From the NCBI RefSeq assembly GCF_036898095.1, contig NC_090744.1, positions 5,146,337-5,210,336 of the forward strand: 64,000 nucleotides of DNA, in the 5' to 3' direction. A program made the position numbers and the translations under genes. The notes below the pieces were generated by a model. It was given only the letters and a program-made list of their open reading frames with translations. It ran no database searches and was not told where the DNA came from. This document shows, piece after piece, positions 58,445 through 64,000 of the stretch. The stretch comes from Palaemon carinicauda (lineage: Eukaryota; Arthropoda; Malacostraca; Decapoda; Palaemonidae). Position 1 is the first letter of the stretch. Each line of letters opens with the position of its first letter.

Positions 58445-59770
58445 ATAAAGGAAATATAAAGATCCTGTTTAGTTCTTTAAATCAACCAAAATCAAGGTAT
58501 TCTGGAGACAAAGGCAATGCTTTCACTCCAGCAAGAGGTGGTAGTGATGTGAGTATGTGGCCCCATTCCAGCGCACAATTTATAATTATCTACTTTGTCG
58601 ATTTCCAAACTTACTTCGATCTTCCCGTCCAGCTTAACAATTTTGCTTGATACTGTAACTGAATGGCTATTTCACCAGATAGACCGTAAGCTGAATCTTG
58701 TAGAATCCAACCTTTGCGAGAGAAAAAAAGAAATGTATGAAACATTGATAATTGTTACAATCGTTAATTTTCTTCAAGATATATCAATATGAATTACTGT
58801 GGTTACCTGAATGGAATTGAGAATCAAATAATCTATGCTATTTTATAGTCTTCCATAAAAAGACACCCGCTTGAATTCGTTTCAATAGCTGTTTAACCTC
58901 TCTGGAACGGCTCGATGGGAGTTCATTTAGAATTTATTCAAAGATCCTTTGTGAAATTAAGCTCGATTTTAATGTTATAGATCCATTATCCATTAATTAT
59001 TTATCATATAACCTTTATAGCTTTATGAACATATTTTGAGATTTGCTTCTTAATAAGACATTTTGAAATGAGTTTTCGAAGGCAAATAAATGATTGTAGT
59101 CATCCATAAAAAGTTTTCTTTTAATGAAAGCTGATACATTTTCTATTCTTACAAAGGCATAAACTGATGTAAATAGAACTCCGGCACTTTTTTTTTTATG
59201 CTTTTAACTCTTAAATAAGGAATAATCGTTAAACTAACGTCTTTTAAAAAACTATTTAGTCCAACCAGTCAATCTTAGAAGGGTTTACTAAGCTTCCGGC
59301 TAAAATACTGGTTAAAATACTGGCTGAAAACAGATAAAGACACCGGGTTTGGTTGAGGCCTCTGACTAGTTGAAACATTCTGTAGTATTGATAGCTACAA
59401 AAGACTCAGTAAATACGTGGATACCTCGGTATGAGGGACGTGGTATTTATCTAGTGCTTCTGTAAAGAAGAAAGGTATTTCATACTATTTTTTCTTGAGG
59501 TTCTCGTGAATGTGCTTCCGCTTTAGTTAACACTGATGCGAATATCCTGCTGTTTTCTTTCAAAATAGATTATTGTTTTGTCGATATTTAATTTGTTTTT
59601 TAATAGCAGTATTTATTGAGATTAATATCAGTTTTGTTTGTAATACGTTAATAATTCTAATCAATTTAGGATTATGGTATGAAAGACGATTGGTAAATGC
59701 GTGTCTCAACAATGAATATTGTTTATCTCCAAAAGGTGAACAAATAATAGATGTATGTCGTCTGTAGATT
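58445..59770. other. No gene recognised
   Basis: AT-rich sequence. Two short plus-strand frames (58426-58792) follow the LTR but have no recognisable motif. Confidence 0.5.
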
Positions 59771-59775
59771 CTAGA

Positions 59776-60010
59776 CCCTAAAACTATATAATAAGCTCCC
59801 ACTAGACATCCGAAAGACTGAAGATGTCAAAGCTTTCAAGAAGAAACTGAAGACTTCCTTGTTTCCAAAGTGCTTTGATAATGTGGATTTGACTATTAAC
59901 ATGTGTCAAACTTTAGGTATCTAAAAACGTATACAACAAACGGATCTTGTAGGATCTGTAGTGCGTAGGATTTCCTTGTGTGATAGGACCAGGAAAACAT
60001 CTATTAAAGT
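59776..60010 (+). mobile_element. LINE 3' end: RT C-terminus and UTR
   Basis: The frame reads 'LYNKLPLDIRKTEDVKAF' and 'KKKLKTSLF', the C-terminal end of many non-LTR RTs, then TAA. The UTR has 'aggtatctaaaaacgtatac', 'aacaaacggatc', 'aggatttccttg' and 'ataggaccaggaaaaca'. The same tail occurs inverted at 61555-61705. Everything upstream is missing. Confidence 0.8.
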
Positions 60011-60510
60011 ATGGAAAAGTAACCATAATTTGTGTTTTACATAGAATACATTTGTGACAATTGTTGGACTATGCAGAACTAAATACTTCATTGCAGCCAA
60101 AGATCTTTCAACTGAATAATTGATTGAAATTATAATTTTTACTATTCAAGATCTCTATAGAACAGGATAATCATTCGTGTTATTGGTCAAGTTGTTTAAG
60201 AATATTATTGTATGTCTTTGATTAGAAATACGTGGTTAATGCTCTTAATAGTCTGTAAACGCAATCAATCTTTCGGTGTTTGAATATGTGTAACAGAAAA
60301 TACGATTGAAGTATATCAGCGTACATTTGTTGGATATCTAGTGACACTGAATCAGACTTCTTACTCAAGGCTGCATGAGCTGTACCATTAGCAATTGTGC
60401 CCTCCTTAAATAAAGGCCATCTTACGACAGGATGTATGTTTTCAGTGAAAGCTTAACTGGTTTTTAGGTAGCTTACATAGGCTCAGTAATCGCTTAGGTA
60501 GCTCATATAG
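60011..60510. other. No gene recognised
   Basis: AT-rich; only a short local duplication of 'aggtagct...cataggc' near 60465-60515. Confidence 0.5.
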
Positions 60511-60514
60511 GCGC

Positions 60515-60925
60515 TTTAATAATTACCTCTGCCAAACAAGTTGGAAGGAGGTTATGTTTTACCCCCTGTTTGTGGTTTGTTTGTGAACAGCTTCATGCCA
60601 CAATTTTAATCGTAAATTAATGAAACTTGCATCGATTAACTATTCAGTAAAAAAGCTGGATATTATCAATTCTTGAAGGTCAAGGTCAAAAGTCAAGGTC
60701 ACAGTCAAGCAAAATGTCCAATTCTCTTCACGTAATCAGTCATAAGTTTGGACATCGTTGTCACAGAGACATCAGACTTGGTTCATATTTGAGTGTCTGA
60801 AAATCCACGCCAACTAATAAATGTTAAGGTCGAAGGTCAAGGTCAAGCTCGAGCAAAAGTTCTGGAAATAAGCTGCCATGGCAGAGATCTGCATTCTACT
60901 GAGTGCCCCTTTAATTTGTTGTGGA
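60515..60925 (+). repeat. Dispersed repeat with TCAAGGTCA motifs, full copy
   Basis: Starts 'acctctgccaaacaagttgg' and ends 'gagatctgcattctactgag'. Landmarks shared with the minus copy at 11118-11505 are in the same order. TCAAGGTCA occurs near 60682, 60698 and 60838. No ORF, no poly(A) and no tRNA head. I do not know the transposition mechanism. Confidence 0.8.
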
Positions 60926-61149
60926 ATGACAAGAGGAGTAAATCTAACTTCTTACCAGTAATTAAAGTCATGCTACTGAAGAGGTATTCAATTCAGATCA
61001 TATCCCTTTTGATAGAGTAGTCTTTTATCATTTCAGGTATATTCCTACTAACACTAAACCGTTATGGTTTTACACCATAGTAGGTGTATTACAGCTAGTA
61101 TAATGTTTATAAACTAATATAAATAATGAAACAATCTCCAACAGGTTTA

Positions 61150-61500
61150 GTAGATTTAAGAACAAAGCCCTCAGAAGAATATTAAGAGTTGAATGGCGGG
61201 TCAGGATTAGAAATGAAACTATAAGAGAGATTACTCGAGTGCCATAGTATTGGAGATCATAGTGAGGGGTAGATGGAGATGGTTTAGGCATGCTTTTCGC
61301 ACTTCCCATGAGAGATTAGTTCACCAAACTTTCAACTGGGTTCCACAAGGCACAAGAATAGTTGGAAGACCCCAGGCCTACATGGCTGAGGACTATGAAG
61401 CGTGAAGTAGGAGATGATGGATGGAGAAATATTGATTTAAAAGCTCAAGATAGACACGAATGGCGACCTTCTAACTGAGGCTCTTTGCGTCAGTCTGCAT
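61150..61500 (+). pseudogene. LINE RT C-terminal remnant (RTE/CR1-like)
   Basis: Plus-strand frames, shifted several times, read 'KALRRILRVEWRVRIRNETI', 'RWRWFRHAF'-like, 'HERLVHQTFNWVPQGTRIVG', 'RPQAY', then 'KREVGDDGWRNIDLKAQDRH' and 'EWR'. This is the conserved RT tail of LINEs with 'RW.WIGH...GRP...TW' patterns. No RT catalytic motif is present. Confidence 0.8.
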
Positions 61501-61554
61501 AAGTTAAGCAAGATAGTATTCCTACCAGTATTACTTTACTTTATTTTACTTTGA

Positions 61555-61705
61555 GGGCTGTTTTCCTGGTCATATCAAGCAAGGAAACCCTGAGCCCTAC
61601 ATGAGCTACTAGATCTATTTGTCGTATACATTTTGAGGTATTTAGAGTATTCTATGTCAATTGTCAAATCCACATTATCACACTAAGAAAAGAGAAAGTC
61701 TTCAG
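61555..61705 (-). mobile_element. LINE 3' end, inverted copy of 59776-60010
   Basis: The minus strand reads 'tactgaagactttctc', 'gataatgtggatttgac', 'aaatacctcaaaatgtatac', 'gacaaatagatc', 'gggtttccttgc' and 'atgaccaggaaaacagccc', the same order as 59850-60005. Reading frame destroyed. Confidence 0.8.
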
Positions 61706-61815
61706 TACTTCTAGAAATTATTAATATCAATTCATAAGATATGGTAAAATACATGATTAAGAAGAATTTTTAAATCTGGTATGAATGGCTGTTAAAATAC
61801 TATGGGTTCCCTCTC

Positions 61816-61844
<29 letters not shown>
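61816..61844. repeat. Poly(A) run
   Basis: 29 consecutive A's; no recognisable retroposon body upstream. Confidence 0.9.
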
Positions 61845-61846
<2 letters not shown>

Positions 61847-61849
61847 TTC

Positions 61850-63894
61850 AGAAAGATCGGATTGTTTTCATTTTCTAAAATATAGTAAAGGATCAAGTGG
61901 CTACATTCAAGATGAAAAATTTTGGTAACAAAACAGCTTGCGTATACGCTTCAGGCGTAAATAGCTATTATATACTAAATGGTGCTTATATTTATCTCTA
62001 TTTAAAGTCTATTATTATTTAATTTGTGTATCTGAGAATTACCAATATATATCCTATCATAAATTTGATGTTTCTATCTAATGAAGAGAACATAGAAACG
62101 AAGAGTATAGTGGAAGTCTTTGATTGGCTGAAGCAAATCTCTCACCTTATCTACCAATTCTAGGGATTTGTCCCCCAAATAGGGCCATCTTAGCTGTTAG
62201 AGAACTTGAGGCTCAAAATAGGGATATCTGATTAACTCCCATATAGCTGAAAATTGTTAATGAAATTTAATTTCAGCATATTAAAATCACCTATGGTCCT
62301 CGTGATTTAGAGATATTTTTCTACATAGGTAAATATTCAACGTGAGATATTTAGTTTCTCCACGTGGCCTAAAATTAGCAACGTGAAAATTTAGTCTTCA
62401 ATACTTAAATTGCTTGAGTTTTGCTAAGTATTGCTTGTATATGACACCCAATATGATTATGATTATATTGATATATATTTCAGAGTAAATATTAAAATCA
62501 AAACAGAAGTAAGCTCGTCATCTTAATAAAAATCTAGATCTCAGTGTTAGTGGTTTCATAAAAGTAAATATAGAATAAATTACAATTATAAAAGAAGCAG
62601 CAATATATTTATTGCATTATAAAGAAAGCAAAGTATTACAAAGTACTAGAAGAAAATACTTCTGTCCTAGGGATATCTTAGGGCCTGTCTAGGGATGTTT
62701 TCTGACAGCTGTAGAAAATTAAGTCAGCCACAGACACGGTCGGAGAAGGTCTTGTCTTTTAAATAGTGTAGTAAAAAATTAAGGGAAAAGGTAAGAAGTC
62801 ACTTTCCTGGTTTATTTTCTTTATTTTCTCGCGGATAATTAATCAATTGAAACACTAGATATTTGGAATAACCAGATATTTTCTTAAATTGGCGAAAGAT
62901 ATTTTATTTTGGCCTTTACCAATTTACCGGTTTTAGGGGCGTGGCAAGTTTCGAATTTTTTAATGGTTTTTATACGAGATTTTCTAAGTGATTTTGTGTT
63001 GTTTTGAGCTCTATGTAGAAACATAATAATCGATTTGACAGAAATTGTTAATGAAGGAATAAATTTTAATATTACCATGTCGAGTACTTATCTATAGGGC
63101 TAAATTTTCTATTAATGCCAGCGATGGATTTAGAATTATCTTCGTAAAGTTTGCTCAAATTCATTCAAAATGTGATTAATGGTTTTTAATCAGATATTTC
63201 CTTTTGAAATTGGAAAAAAAAATATAGGGAATTTTAAGTAATAGTTTTTTAATTAGACATTTCCTTCTGAAACTAGACACATTGATAAAAATTTTAATTA
63301 CATTTTTTAAATTTTCAAGCTGTTGGTGGTGGTGGTGATGTCTCAAGATTCGTATGATTAATGCATATTTTTATCTTGCAAATCCTAAGGGTTGCATGAT
63401 TGCAAGAGCCTGTGCGTGGCCGCAAGGGCCAGGCAATATACAACAGCCACATATTTTGCAAACTTTTAGAAGGATCCTGAAATTTTAGGTGATAGGTGTA
63501 CGATAGTTATTGAAACAAAACATATTTCATAAGTTAACTTATAAATCATATAAAGTCAGTGGACAGCTCATCATACATAGCGTATATATTTAAAAATAGT
63601 ATTGATTGTTTTACCAATACACAAAATAAATCCTTTGTCCTAATAATTATCCAGTTTACTCTGTGAAGTCATTTATTTGTAAGCAAGTGCACCCAAACCT
63701 TGACAATATACAGTTATTTGTTTTAAATATCTCCTTATTGTCTCAGTGAACAGTTTCCCTTAGGAAATTCAGCATTTAGAGTTCCGTGTTTTTTGTTAAA
63801 TAAATAAATTAGTTCAAGATTCTTTCCTTGATGTCTACTGTACTGCCTAGTTTGACAGCTCGCATTATCCGCCACGCCCACTTATTACTTACAG
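61850..63894. other. No gene recognised
   Basis: AT-rich, apparently single-copy sequence. A 64-codon minus frame at 62884-63078 is Lys-rich and unsupported. A short GGT run lies at 63322-63338. Confidence 0.55.

Positions 63895-63896
<2 letters not shown>

Positions 63897-63940
<44 letters not shown>
63897..63940. repeat. (CT)n microsatellite
   Basis: About 22 perfect CT units. Confidence 0.97.
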
Positions 63941-63942
<2 letters not shown>

Positions 63943-64000
63943 GCTGTTTTGAATATAAGCTCGCCCTAATCTACGGCATTTTATTTTGATTGTTTAACGA

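Noticed and set aside
61062..61085. Short palindrome 'tatggttttacaccata' as a regulatory site
   Set aside because: A 6-bp stem in AT-rich DNA is expected by chance and nothing lies downstream for it to regulate.

Overview
This is nuclear DNA from a eukaryote, most likely a decapod crustacean such as a shrimp or crab. That is inferred from very long (GA)n and (ATT)n microsatellites, many dispersed retroposons, LINE-type, BEL/Pao-like and PIF/Harbinger-like elements, and one recognisable GT-AG intron. There is no prokaryotic gene organisation. I see no intact host gene: nearly all coding-like sequence belongs to mobile elements, and almost all of it is broken.

Layout. 1-1.9 kb holds a 447-bp tandem repeat in ABAB order. 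1.66-2.6 kb has an unrecognised minus-strand frame with a possible reverse-transcriptase (RT) tail. 3.95-5.37 kb is a 5'-truncated non-LTR retrotransposon (minus). 6.3-11.75 kb is a mosaic of small dispersed repeats and microsatellites. 11.8-16.8 kb is a two-gene PIF/Harbinger transposon: a plus-strand transposase pseudogene and a convergent, spliced minus-strand MADF/Myb-like accessory gene, with a 135-bp tandem repeat between their 3' ends and terminal repeats on the right. 18.8-19.65 kb is a ~23-bp minisatellite running into a giant 99-bp satellite.

The centrepiece is 19.65-45.0 kb. About 15.5 kb of 99-bp satellite in one orientation and about 7 kb in the opposite orientation flank a 2.6-kb minus-strand coding-like block. 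That block encodes a 9-residue Lys/Glu-rich repeat (27 bp), a Lys-rich linker, and a Cys-Gly-Asp repeat domain (24 bp) with a Cys-rich C-terminus. Its reading frame is interrupted mainly at T/A homopolymers, so sequencing error and true decay both need testing. This block in the middle of a satellite palindrome is the best candidate for something undescribed.

45.0-48.7 kb has tRNA-derived SINE copies, a second copy of the 4-kb LINE 3' end, GA-rich composites and a LINE RT remnant. 48.74-58.44 kb is a decayed BEL/Pao-like LTR retrotransposon (minus) with gag, protease, RT/RNase H and integrase segments. Its 3' LTR carries a nested 2-kb Ty3/Gypsy-like element (plus) flanked by ATCA duplications, which has lost everything except integrase. 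59.8-61.7 kb has LINE 3' remnants, including an inverted pair, and a repeat rich in TCAAGGTCA motifs. The rest to 64 kb is AT-rich with nothing recognised except homopolymers and a (CT)n tract.

All calls come from reading sequence and translations; no database search was run.
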